A stretch of DNA of 15,904 nt from Bacteroidota bacterium (GCA_009908885.1 JAAAOL010000263.1:1-15904), one strand, 5' to 3'; counted from the first letter of the stretch, positions 7,423 to 14,645 are shown. Numbers and translations: made by a program. The notes: generated by a model not told the origin, from the sequence alone.

Positions 7423-9987
7423 TTACCGCAGCAGCACCATCGGCTGCGTTAGCGCGACGGGTCCGGCCTGCAGGCGATACCAGTAGAGGCCGCTGGCCGG
7501 AAGTGAGGTGGCGGCGGGCGTCCACGTCGCTGTGTGCCACCCGCCCGGCTGCGGCCCGTCGACCAGCGTCGCTACGGTCTGGCCGAGCAGGTTGTAGACG
7601 GCCAGCGTGACGGCCATGGGCTCCGGGAGATGGAAGCGGATCGCGGTGGTATCGCGAAAGGGATTCGGGTAGTTGGCTCCGAGGTCGATCCCGACGGGCG
7701 ATGGCGGCGCGGCTCTGCTCGTGTCGCGGTCGGTAGGGCCGGTGTTCTCGTAGACCACCACCCGACCGTGCGTCCAGCCGATGGAGACAATATCGAGGTC
7801 CCCGTCACCGTCGAGGTCGGCCAGATGCGCTCCGTCGTGGTGCTCGTCACCGGTGTGGACGAGATGCTGCGTCCACGAACGGCCCGCGCCGTCAGCGTTT
7901 TCGAAGACGTACAGACGTGCCGCCTCCGGGTCCGCCGTACTGTGCTCGCCTGCCACCACGTCCACGTCGCCGTCGCCGTCCAGGTCGGCCACGTCCACGC
8001 TCATCGGCCCGATGATCGTGGCGATGACGTGCTCCGTCCACAGGCTCGTTGCACTCATCGGTTGCTCGTACCAGGCCAGCACACCCGGTCGACTGATCGC
8101 TTCGTAGCCGACCACCGCGTCGAGTCGCCCGTCGCCGTTTACGTCGGCCAGGCGGTTGCGGTCGGGCGTGCCGGGCGGATCGTGCAAGGCATGGTCCGAC
8201 CACGTGCCGCCCTCGTTGCGGAGCCAGCGGGTGCCGAGTAGCAGGTCCAGGTCGCCGTCCCGGTCGAGGTCGCCCGCACTCAGAGCTTCGTCCTGCGAAA
8301 TGGATGCGATCCGCTGCCACGTCCACGTCTCGGTGGAGGGGTCGGGAGGTACCGTCAACGTCTGCACGCCGACCCCGGCCTCGTGCCAGGACAGGGCGAC
8401 GGTCAACGGCTCGCCCGGCGTCAGACGCTCGATGGCCACGCCCTGAAGAAAATCGCCGTTCCCCGGCTCGATGTTGTCGAGCACGGTGAAGGCGCCGCCG
8501 CCGTCGTTGCGTGCCCAGGCAAAGGTGGCGTTTCGCGATGCCCCTTTGCCCTGGGTGCCCAGCACGTCCACGTCACCGTCACCATCGAAGTCCTGAACGG
8601 CAGCCATGTTGTGCAGCGGGGCGCCCAGCGGGCGTCGCTCCCAGGCCCCATCCAGCGTTCCGGGATGACGGTACCACCACCCGCCCGTAATCACGTCGGT
8701 CGCTCCGTCCGTGTCCAGGTCGGCGGTATCGACGAAGAGGCTGCGCCACGGCTTGGCATCGTCGAGGACGTGCCGCTGCCAGTCGCCCAGCGGCGAGGAC
8801 GCTGGCGTCGTGTTCAGCCATACGTCCACGCGCGGCGTACCCTGGTCGTAGGGCTTGCCGAGGATGTCGAGGTCGCCGTCCCCGTCCAGGTCGCCCAGCT
8901 TCGACTCGTGGTTGTCCACGCCCTCGCGGAGCACCTCCACGCGAAAGCCGCCGCTGCCATCCCCCAGCAGCACGCGCATCGCGGGCTGGTCCGTGCCGAG
9001 CGCCATCTCGGCGACGAAGAGGTCCAGGTGGCCGTCGCCGTTCACGTCGCCCAGTTGCAGGCTGTGTCCATGATACACGGTCGTCCCGAGCGGGTCGTGC
9101 CCCTGCCAGCGTGTCCCGTCCCATGCGTACCACCGGAGGGGGCCGTCGGCATCGCCCGGCACGAACACGACCTCCGCCCACCCGCCGGGGATCAACTGGC
9201 CGACGGCCGCCCGCGTGAAGGTCTGGTCGGCGTCGATGACGTGCGCGGTGAACGAACCGTCGGATTGATGCTCGAACCAGTGTCCGGCCGCGACAAGATC
9301 GAGATCCCCATCACCGTCGACGTCGCCCGCCGCGAGTCCTTCGTAGTTGCGATTGGGCGTCTCGAAAATGGTCGAGAAGGTCCACGGCCCGGAGGATGGA
9401 TCCTCTGGAATCTCGGCCAGCAGCAACGCCCGCGCCCGCTGATTCCAGGTGATGAACTCGGCCTGCCCATCGTGATCGACGTCGGCGAAGAGGTTGTCGT
9501 GGTGCTTGGTCGCCCCGCTGTCTTTGATGAGGTGCCGCAGCCAGGGCGTGTCCGGATCGTGATCGGGGTGCGGATTTTCCCACCACCAGATCTGGTTACT
9601 CCTCACGTCCCCGCCGAAGGCGATGTCCAGGTCGCCATCCCCGTCGACGTCGTGCGCAGTCCCGCCGGCCTCGATGCGTAGTCGCTCCGCATCGATGACG
9701 TGCGGCGTCCAGGTGGGCCCATTCCCTTTCTTGTACCACACCACGCTCAGCCCCGACGACCGCTGGGCGATGACGAAGTCATTCAGCCCGTCCCGGTCGA
9801 TGTCCAGAATCAGGCTCGCCGTCTGCTCCTGCCCGCCCGGACCGTCCACCCGCACGTGCTCGAAGGACAGCTCCTGGGCCGTGGCGGACCGGTCAGTGAC
9901 GCTCAACAGAACGGCCCCGCCGACCAGCGCGGCGAGGGCGAGGCCCGACCAGACGATCCTCCGCACGCGCATGACGAACCTCCGCAT
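7423..9987 (-). CDS. Secreted FG-GAP/VCBS repeat protein with T9SS sorting domain
   Basis: This 854-residue protein begins with a signal peptide (basic MRRFVMRVRR, hydrophobic core to about residue 30, likely cleavage after SATA near 37). Between about 62 and 737 I count twelve copies of a calcium-loop motif of the form DxDxDGxxD (for example DVDGDGDLDLVAAG), one every 50-60 residues and each followed by hydrophobic strands with WW or WYR/WYE motifs, as in FG-GAP/VCBS beta-propeller proteins. Twelve repeats could build two propellers. From NYPNPF at 772 to the end is a T9SS type A sorting domain with YNLLGQTVATL and a final VLLR. The protein should therefore cross the outer membrane through T9SS and be anchored or released. 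Ligand unknown. Two starts are possible, at 9987 and 9972, each with its own GGAGG; 9987 is preferred. It sits 12 bp after one methyltransferase gene and 34 bp before the next, clearly inside the operon. Confidence 0.9.
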   Translation of the reverse strand: MRRFVMRVRRIVWSGLALAALVGGAVLLSVTDRSATAQELSFEHVRVDGPGGQEQTASLILDIDRDGLNDFVIAQRSSGLSVVWYKKGNGPTWTPHVIDAERLRIEAGGTAHDVDGDGDLDIAFGGDVRSNQIWWWENPHPDHDPDTPWLRHLIKDSGATKHHDNLFADVDHDGQAEFITWNQRARALLLAEIPEDPSSGPWTFSTIFETPNRNYEGLAAGDVDGDGDLDLVAAGHWFEHQSDGSFTAHVIDADQTFTRAAVGQLIPGGWAEVVFVPGDADGPLRWYAWDGTRWQGHDPLGTTVYHGHSLQLGDVNGDGHLDLFVAEMALGTDQPAMRVLLGDGSGGFRVEVLREGVDNHESKLGDLDGDGDLDILGKPYDQGTPRVDVWLNTTPASSPLGDWQRHVLDDAKPWRSLFVDTADLDTDGATDVITGGWWYRHPGTLDGAWERRPLGAPLHNMAAVQDFDGDGDVDVLGTQGKGASRNATFAWARNDGGGAFTVLDNIEPGNGDFLQGVAIERLTPGEPLTVALSWHEAGVGVQTLTVPPDPSTETWTWQRIASISQDEALSAGDLDRDGDLDLLLGTRWLRNEGGTWSDHALHDPPGTPDRNRLADVNGDGRLDAVVGYEAISRPGVLAWYEQPMSATSLWTEHVIATIIGPMSVDVADLDGDGDVDVVAGEHSTADPEAARLYVFENADGAGRSWTQHLVHTGDEHHDGAHLADLDGDGDLDIVSIGWTHGRVVVYENTGPTDRDTSRAAPPSPVGIDLGANYPNPFRDTTAIRFHLPEPMAVTLAVYNLLGQTVATLVDGPQPGGWHTATWTPAATSLPASGLYWYRLQAGPVALTQPMVLLR

Positions 9988-9990
9988 TTG

Positions 9991-10001
9991 ACCTCCCTCC
10001 T
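9991..10001 (-). promoter_or_regulatory. Strong double ribosome site for the FG-GAP gene
   Basis: On the minus strand AGGAGGGAGGT lies 3 bp before the ATG at 9987 and overlaps the TAG stop of the upstream methyltransferase (10000-10002). A second GGAGG lies inside the gene, 6 bp before the in-frame ATG at 9972. The overlap suggests coupled translation and a high initiation rate for the secreted protein. Confidence 0.7.
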
Positions 10002-11274
10002 ACGCCACCCGCGGCGTCGGAATCGGGATGATGAACTCGCCGCCGCGCCGCCGGTATTCAGCCTGTTGCTGCATGATCTCATCGGCGAAGTTCCAGGCCA
10101 GGACGAGCACGCTCTCGGGCTGATCCTCCAGCAGATGGTCCGGCGGGTAGATCGGGAGATGGTTGCCACCCATGAAGCGCCCGTGCTTGTACGGGTTGAG
10201 GTCCACCACGTACTCGATCACGTCCCGGTCGATGCCGCAGTAATGGAGCAGGGTCGTCGCCTTGGCCGCCGCGCCGTACGCTGCGATGCGATGCCCCGCC
10301 GCCTTCCGCTCACGCAGCAGGGCCAGGACGCCGGTCCGGATGGCCTCGACGCGCTGGGCAAAGTCCTGGAAGAAGTCGAGCCGGTCCACTTCGCGGGCTG
10401 CCTCCTCGTCGAGCAGTTGCCGCACCGCTGGCCCGACCCGCTCGCGCGGCTCCACGAACAGGCGCAAGGAGCCGCCGTGGATGGGCACGCGCTGCACGTC
10501 GTTCAGATACAGCCCGTGCCGCCGAAACAGGTGGTCCAGCGCAGTGACCGAGAAGTAGCAGAGGTGCTGGTGGTAGATGGTGTCGAACTCGCCGTGATCC
10601 ACCAGATCCACGACGTACGGCACCTCGATGACGGCCACGCCCGCGTCCTTGAGCACGGTGCGGATGCCCGCGACGAACCCATTCGTGTCCGGCACGTGGG
10701 CCAGCACGTTGTTCGCCAGGAAGACGTCCGCCTGCAGGCCGTCAGCGCTCAGCTCCTCCGCGAGGGCTTTGTCGAAGAAGGTGCAGAGCGTCGGAATCCC
10801 CGCCTCCTGCGCCGCCTGGGCGGGCGCTTTGGCCGGATCGATGCCGAGCACCGAAATGCCGCGCTCCACGAAGTTGCGCAGCATGTAGCCGTCGTTGCTG
10901 GCCGCCTCCACCACCAGACTGTCGGCGGTCAGCGCGCGCCGGTCGATCAGATCGAGTGCGCTGGTCCGGAAGTGCTGCATCAGCGACGGAGAGACGGACG
11001 AGAAATACGGATACTCCTCGTAGAAGAGGATCTCCGGATCCACCGTCTCGGCGATCTGGGCCAGCGCACAGTCTCGGCAGAAGACGAGCGTGAGCGGCGC
11101 GATGAATTCCGGCTCCTGGAGCTGATCCGCGCGGAGCAGCCGGTCGGCCAGGGGCGTCTCCCCGAAGGCCAGCACCGGGTCCAGGTGCGTCCCGCCGCAG
11201 GACCGACAGGTCGTCTCCGTCTGGTAGAGGGTGGTCGAGCGCGGGCGCGAGGCGATGTGCGATGTCGTCGTCAT
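10000..11274 (-). CDS. NDP-sugar C-methyltransferase (TcaB9/TylCIII-type)
   Basis: This 424-residue protein is the most typical sugar C-methyltransferase of the three in the operon. It has zinc Cys pairs at 23/26 and 66/69, SAM motif VVEAASNDGY at 121-130 (the ASNDG form is characteristic of this family), ANNVLAHVPD with His 193, the active-site block TIYHQHLCYFS at 232-242, and the C-terminal domain with AAYGAAAKATT (331-341) and LNPYKHGRFM. Characterised members add a methyl group to C3 of a 4-keto-deoxysugar nucleotide, using a Y-x-E-H motif. Here Tyr and His are kept, but the glutamate is a glutamine (IYHQH). The protein is probably active, since the histidine is the proposed base, but it may differ in substrate positioning. 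Cytoplasmic. Its start lies about 60 bp from the left end of the palindromic element that separates it from the SDR gene. No clear ribosome site precedes the ATG. Confidence 0.9.
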   Translation of the reverse strand: MTTTSHIASRPRSTTLYQTETTCRSCGGTHLDPVLAFGETPLADRLLRADQLQEPEFIAPLTLVFCRDCALAQIAETVDPEILFYEEYPYFSSVSPSLMQHFRTSALDLIDRRALTADSLVVEAASNDGYMLRNFVERGISVLGIDPAKAPAQAAQEAGIPTLCTFFDKALAEELSADGLQADVFLANNVLAHVPDTNGFVAGIRTVLKDAGVAVIEVPYVVDLVDHGEFDTIYHQHLCYFSVTALDHLFRRHGLYLNDVQRVPIHGGSLRLFVEPRERVGPAVRQLLDEEAAREVDRLDFFQDFAQRVEAIRTGVLALLRERKAAGHRIAAYGAAAKATTLLHYCGIDRDVIEYVVDLNPYKHGRFMGGNHLPIYPPDHLLEDQPESVLVLAWNFADEIMQQQAEYRRRGGEFIIPIPTPRVA

Positions 11275-11335
11275 GGTATGGGCCGATTTCGTGAGGGAAC
11301 GGCGGTGGCCGCGAGGACCTCCCGGCCTGCGGACC

Positions 11336-11499
11336 TAGTGCACCATCCAGCCATCTCTTGGTCAGTCCGTGCGTCGCTGGCGGCGCCGGCCGGCGTTCCC
11401 GGATCTCGCCGTAGCTACGGCTACGCCTCGATCCGGCGCCTTGGCAGTCACCACCAGCGCCACCCGTCTTTGACCAGAAGACCGCTAGAAGGTGCGCTA
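11336..11499. repeat. TA-flanked imperfect palindrome, MITE-like element
   Basis: TA at 11336-11337 and TA at 11498-11499 bracket 160 bp of inverted repeat. The outermost 29 bases of each end (11336-11364 and the reverse complement of 11471-11499) match at 22 of 29 positions by my count. Further in, the arms share CGCTGG and CCGGATC in mirrored order. The centre is a perfect 14-bp palindrome, GCCGTAGCTACGGC, at 11408-11421. The right TA plus the first element base form the TAG stop of the SDR gene. Removing the element with one TA would still read TAG and leave about 60 bp to the next gene. There is no room for a transposase. The attC alternative (integron) lacks the expected R-box ends, and a terminator alternative lacks a T tract. 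A MITE moved by a TA-targeting (IS630/mariner-type) transposase is inferred. Confidence 0.65.
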
Positions 11500-12543
11500 G
11501 CGGGCGGCCACGGGCTCGTCCGTCGTCCAGCGTAGCGACGCGTCGAGGTGACCGTTCGCGATCAGTTCCTTGATGTGGGCCAGCCGCTTGTAGCGTGGCC
11601 CCTCGAACTCCTCCAGCTTCAGCCCCACCTGCCGGTAGGCGTCGTACAGCTCCTGAGCGCCCCGGCGGACGGTCCACTGCGGCTCGAAGTCGGGCAGTTC
11701 CGTGCGGATCTTGTCGCAGTTGACGCGATAGGTGCGCGTGTCCGGGCTGGCGCCCTCGGCAAACTCCAGCCTGCAACCGGGCACGGTCTCCTTCACGATC
11801 TCTGCGATCTCGCGAATACGGAAGTTCTCATCCGTGCGCCCCACGTTGAAGGCCTCGTTGTGGATGGCCTCGCGCGGCGCCTTGAGCCCGGCGATGAAGG
11901 CCCGGGAGATGTCCTCGATGTGCACCAGTGGCCGCCACGGCGTGCCGTCGCTCTTGAGGTAGACGAGGCCCGTCGTGTGAGCCCACGCTACCAGATTGTT
12001 GAGCACCAGGTCGAAGCGGAGGCGCGGTGATACGCCGTAGGCGGTAGCGTTGCGGAAGTGCGTCGGGCTGAAGGTATCATCCGCGAGCCGAGCCAGGTCC
12101 TGCTCTACCAGCACCTTCGACGTGCCGTACGGCGTCACCGGGTTGAACGCCCCGGATTCGTCGATCATGTCGCTCCCCGCCGCGCCGTAGGTGCTGCACG
12201 AGGATGAGAACAGGAACCGCTCCACGCCTGCCGCCTTGGCCAGCTCGGCCAGGCGTACGGCTGCCTCGTGGTTGATCTCGTAGGTGAGCGCCGGCCGGAG
12301 GTCGCCCAGCGGATCGTTGGACAGGCCCGCCAGGTGAATCACCGCGTCGAAGCCGTCCAGGTCCGCCGCCCGCACGTCGCGGATGTCCTTCTGGAGCTCA
12401 GGAATCGCCACGGGAGGCGTCCCGAAGGTAGAGCGCCGGTACAGGTCCGTGTCGAGGCCGACGACGTCGTAGCCCTCGTCCAGAAGCAACGGCACCAGCC
12501 GCGTCCCGATGTAGCCTGCGTGCCCGGTTACTAGAATGCGCAT
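11497..12543 (-). CDS. Extended-SDR NAD-dependent sugar epimerase/dehydratase
   Basis: This 348-residue protein has the N-terminal nucleotide-binding motif TGHAGYIG (Gly 7, 10, 13), HLAGLSNDP near 70, the SSSCSTYG strand at 113-120 with the catalytic Ser/Thr, and the catalytic YGTSK with Tyr 139 and Lys 143. HIEDISRAFI and AFNVGRTDENFRI further on are standard for nucleotide-sugar SDRs of the GalE/dTDP-glucose dehydratase group. The sequence does not settle whether it epimerises, dehydrates or reduces. Next to a glucose-1-phosphate cytidylyltransferase and C-methyltransferases it most likely acts on a CDP- or dTDP-hexose, perhaps as a 4-keto reductase or epimerase at the end of the pathway. 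It lacks the longer N-terminus (a WxGKRVFVTGHTGFKGSW-like start) of RfbG CDP-glucose 4,6-dehydratases. It follows the oxygenase gene by 36 bp. Its stop codon is the edge of the palindromic element. Confidence 0.88.
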   Translation of the reverse strand: MRILVTGHAGYIGTRLVPLLLDEGYDVVGLDTDLYRRSTFGTPPVAIPELQKDIRDVRAADLDGFDAVIHLAGLSNDPLGDLRPALTYEINHEAAVRLAELAKAAGVERFLFSSSCSTYGAAGSDMIDESGAFNPVTPYGTSKVLVEQDLARLADDTFSPTHFRNATAYGVSPRLRFDLVLNNLVAWAHTTGLVYLKSDGTPWRPLVHIEDISRAFIAGLKAPREAIHNEAFNVGRTDENFRIREIAEIVKETVPGCRLEFAEGASPDTRTYRVNCDKIRTELPDFEPQWTVRRGAQELYDAYRQVGLKLEEFEGPRYKRLAHIKELIANGHLDASLRWTTDEPVAAR

Positions 12544-12579
12544 GATCGTTCTGGGTGTGTGGGTAGATGGTGCGTCACG

Positions 12580-13500
12580 CTACTGCGTCGGCTTGAATAC
12601 CAGGTCGAGCCCTTCCGGAATCGGGACCTTGTCGTAGAGCTGCGCCACGTCCTCCGGCACCCGCCTGAGATCGCTGGCCCGCATGAAGTCGCGCAGTGAC
12701 GTGCCCGTTGGCTCGGAATCCACGTTCGGCGCCCCTTCCTTCTTCAGCACGTCGTCGATGTGGACGGTGCGGAAGTCGATGCTGTAGCGCGTGAAGCCCG
12801 AAGTGTTGGGCACCGTCGAGTGCATCTGCGCCGCCGAAAAGAGCACGATGCCCCCCGCCTTCGTCACCACGCGCACCTGCGGCTCCAGCTCCATCGGCTC
12901 CTCAGGTTTGGGCTGCTTGCTCGTGTCTTTCTTGATCTGTGTCGAGGCGTCCTTGCGGTCCCGTCTGTTCCACTCGTAGTAGTTGAACTCGCTCGACCCG
13001 TTCTCGACGGCCCGGTCCCAGTATTGCGGGTGGAACGCCATCGACGCCTCGGTCTCGATGTCGTAGATGGGCAGCCACCAGTTGAGCTGGCACATCGGCG
13101 CCGCGTACCACGTGTCGCGGTGGGGATGGTGCGCATAGCCGACGCCGGAGGTGAGGTAGCCGTCGCTGGTCACCATGCGCAGGCGCGGCACGTCCAGATA
13201 GGTCTTGTTGAGGTCACAGCCCAGATCCTCCAGCAGGTCGCGAGCCAGCTCTTTCGAGCGCGGGTGATGGATGAACTTGGGCTTGAGCGGGGCCACGATG
13301 GACACATACTCCTCGACCGCCATCTCGTACTGCGCCGTCCGCGGATCGTAGTCGCCGAACGCGTCTTGGATCATCGTGCGAGCGTGGTCGCACAGCGCCT
13401 GCGCCGCCGGACGCGGGGTAAAGGCGAAGACCTGCCCGTCGTAGAGCCGTTCGCGCCGGACTTTGTCCGAGACGGTGGGATCTACGTAAATCGTATGCAT
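12580..13500 (-). CDS. Fe(II)/2-oxoglutarate oxygenase, phytanoyl-CoA dioxygenase-like
   Basis: This 306-residue protein carries the facial triad of Fe(II)/2OG enzymes: HRD with His 127 and Asp 129, and the distal His 227 in AAQMHSTVPNTSGFTRYSIDF, with Arg 239 placed to bind 2-oxoglutarate. HPHRDTWYAAP followed by LNWWLP is the usual PhyH-type layout. Such enzymes hydroxylate, desaturate or epimerise small molecules, and some act in glycan and antibiotic sugar pathways. Between Asp 129 and His 227 is a long, highly charged, Lys/Glu-rich insertion (about 178-210) that looks like an exposed loop. No signal peptide is present. The start at 13500 is well supported by GGAGGT 5 bp upstream. It sits between the cytidylyltransferase (73 bp upstream) and the SDR (36 bp downstream), so a nucleotide-sugar substrate is inferred; no substrate can be read from the sequence itself. 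Confidence 0.85.
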   Translation of the reverse strand: MHTIYVDPTVSDKVRRERLYDGQVFAFTPRPAAQALCDHARTMIQDAFGDYDPRTAQYEMAVEEYVSIVAPLKPKFIHHPRSKELARDLLEDLGCDLNKTYLDVPRLRMVTSDGYLTSGVGYAHHPHRDTWYAAPMCQLNWWLPIYDIETEASMAFHPQYWDRAVENGSSEFNYYEWNRRDRKDASTQIKKDTSKQPKPEEPMELEPQVRVVTKAGGIVLFSAAQMHSTVPNTSGFTRYSIDFRTVHIDDVLKKEGAPNVDSEPTGTSLRDFMRASDLRRVPEDVAQLYDKVPIPEGLDLVFKPTQ

Positions 13501-13505
13501 CGAGT

Positions 13506-13511
13506 ACCTCC
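13506..13511 (-). promoter_or_regulatory. Ribosome site fixing the oxygenase start
   Basis: GGAGGT on the minus strand lies 5 bp before the ATG at 13500. Together with the site before the FG-GAP gene it shows that this organism uses Shine-Dalgarno initiation for at least some genes. Confidence 0.75.
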
Positions 13512-13573
13512 AGAAAAGAAAGCGTTAAGGGATCTGAATTCGATCGTCGGGCGCATGCCGCAGCAGCAGTCGC

Positions 13574-14416
13574 TTACCAGGTCATCGCGTCGAGGCCTTC
13601 GAGAGACGGTTCGCCGTCGGGGACGCCGTCACCGGTCGTGGCGTCGTCGCCCCAGACTTTCCAGGGGGCCGAGCCGCCCTGCCAGTAACTTTCCAGGATG
13701 TATTTTTCGCGCAGCGTGTCCATGCACTGCCAGAAGGACGTGTGGCGATACGCCATCAGCTGGCCGTCGTGGGCGAGCCGTTCGAGCGGTTCGCGTTCCC
13801 ACATCGTCGGATCGCCGTCGATGTAGTCGATTACGGCGGGCTCCAGCACGAAGAAGGCGCCGTTGATCCACCCCTCGCCGAGCTGCGGCTTTTCGTTGAA
13901 CTCGACCACCTGCTGGCCGTCGAGCGTGAGGTGGCCGTAGCGCGCGGGCGGGCGGACGATGGTCATGGTCGCCAGTTTACCGTGCGAGCGGTGGAAGTGC
14001 AGCAGGTCATCAATGTCGATGTCGGCCACCCCGTCGCCCCAGGTGAGCATGAACGTCTCATCGCCGATGTACGGCGCCAGCCGCTTGATCCGCCCACCGG
14101 TGCCCGTGGGGATGCCCGTATCGATAAGGGACACGTTCCAGTCCGGCTTGGAGCCGCCATGCCGCTCGATGCGCCCCGACCGCAGGTTGACCGTCAGGTT
14201 GCAGTTAAGGGCCGAGTAGTCCGTCATGTACTTCTTGATGACCTCGCCCTTGTAGCCGAGCGCGATCAAAAAGTCAGAGAGGCCGTAGTGGGCGTAAATC
14301 CGCATGATGTGCAGGAGAATCGGCTGGCCTCCGATCTCGACCATCGGTTTGGGCTTGATGTGCGTTTCTTCGGCCAGTCGGCTCCCCCGGCCTCCAGCCA
14401 GAATTGCTACCTTCAT
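13574..14416 (-). CDS. rfbF: Glucose-1-phosphate cytidylyltransferase
   Basis: This 280-residue protein catalyses CTP + glucose-1-phosphate to CDP-glucose, the entry step to CDP-deoxysugars (abequose, paratose, tyvelose, yersiniose and relatives). The start at 14416 gives MKVAILAGGRGSRLAEE, the exact family N-terminus; the frame runs on upstream to 14875, but that part is low-complexity shadow of the neighbouring gene. GAGGT lies 7 bp before the ATG. Landmarks: LAGGRGSRL at 6-14, KPKPMVEIGG at 21-30, LIDTG and GGRIKRL near 97-112, WGDGVADIDI at 126-135 with the metal-binding Asp, NEKP near 174-177, GWINGAFFVL at 182-191, and HTSFWQCMDTLREK at 225-238. Known RfbF proteins are about 257 residues; this one has an acidic tail of about 25 residues (from KVWGDD). 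It is the first gene of the sugar operon. No RfbG- or RfbH-like gene is nearby. Confidence 0.95.
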   Translation of the reverse strand: MKVAILAGGRGSRLAEETHIKPKPMVEIGGQPILLHIMRIYAHYGLSDFLIALGYKGEVIKKYMTDYSALNCNLTVNLRSGRIERHGGSKPDWNVSLIDTGIPTGTGGRIKRLAPYIGDETFMLTWGDGVADIDIDDLLHFHRSHGKLATMTIVRPPARYGHLTLDGQQVVEFNEKPQLGEGWINGAFFVLEPAVIDYIDGDPTMWEREPLERLAHDGQLMAYRHTSFWQCMDTLREKYILESYWQGGSAPWKVWGDDATTGDGVPDGEPSLEGLDAMTW

Positions 14417-14645
14417 GAGCAATACCTCGTCGGCGATGAACGTGCGCGTGTCGTCGAACACAGCCCGAGGAGTGCCCTCGTCCTGCGTGGGTATGTTAGC
14501 ACCCCAGGCCGAACGGACGCTCCTAGAAAGTGATACTCCCCGCTCATCCTTTGGCGCAGTTTTCCAGGCGGATGCCTCCCCCGGATGAGCCGCCCCTGTT
14601 CGAGTGGATCTCGGGTAGCCGAGTCCTGGCAGGGTGCTACGCCCA
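14417..14645. other. 229-bp leader region of the sugar operon
   Basis: This gap separates the T9SS-tailed gene (ending at 14646) from the cytidylyltransferase start, and presumably holds the operon promoter; no clean -33/-7 or -35/-10 pair was found. A hairpin at 14606-14626 (GGA-CTCGG, 4-nt loop, CCGAG-TCC, one bulge) lies just after the upstream gene but has no T tract, so it is only a possible transcription end. A second perfect stem (CGAGG, 5-nt loop, CCTCG) is at 14466-14480, inside the leader. Confidence 0.4.

Noticed and set aside
11336..11499. Integron attC site or intrinsic terminator
   Set aside because: No GTTRRRY/RYYYAAC ends and no integrase-type cassette layout, and there is no T tract after the hairpin. 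The TA-bounded MITE reading fits better.
9700..11535. 611-codon plus-strand open frame opposite the methyltransferase and FG-GAP start
   Set aside because: Low-complexity, charged composition with no motif. It spans two real genes, their junction and the palindromic element.
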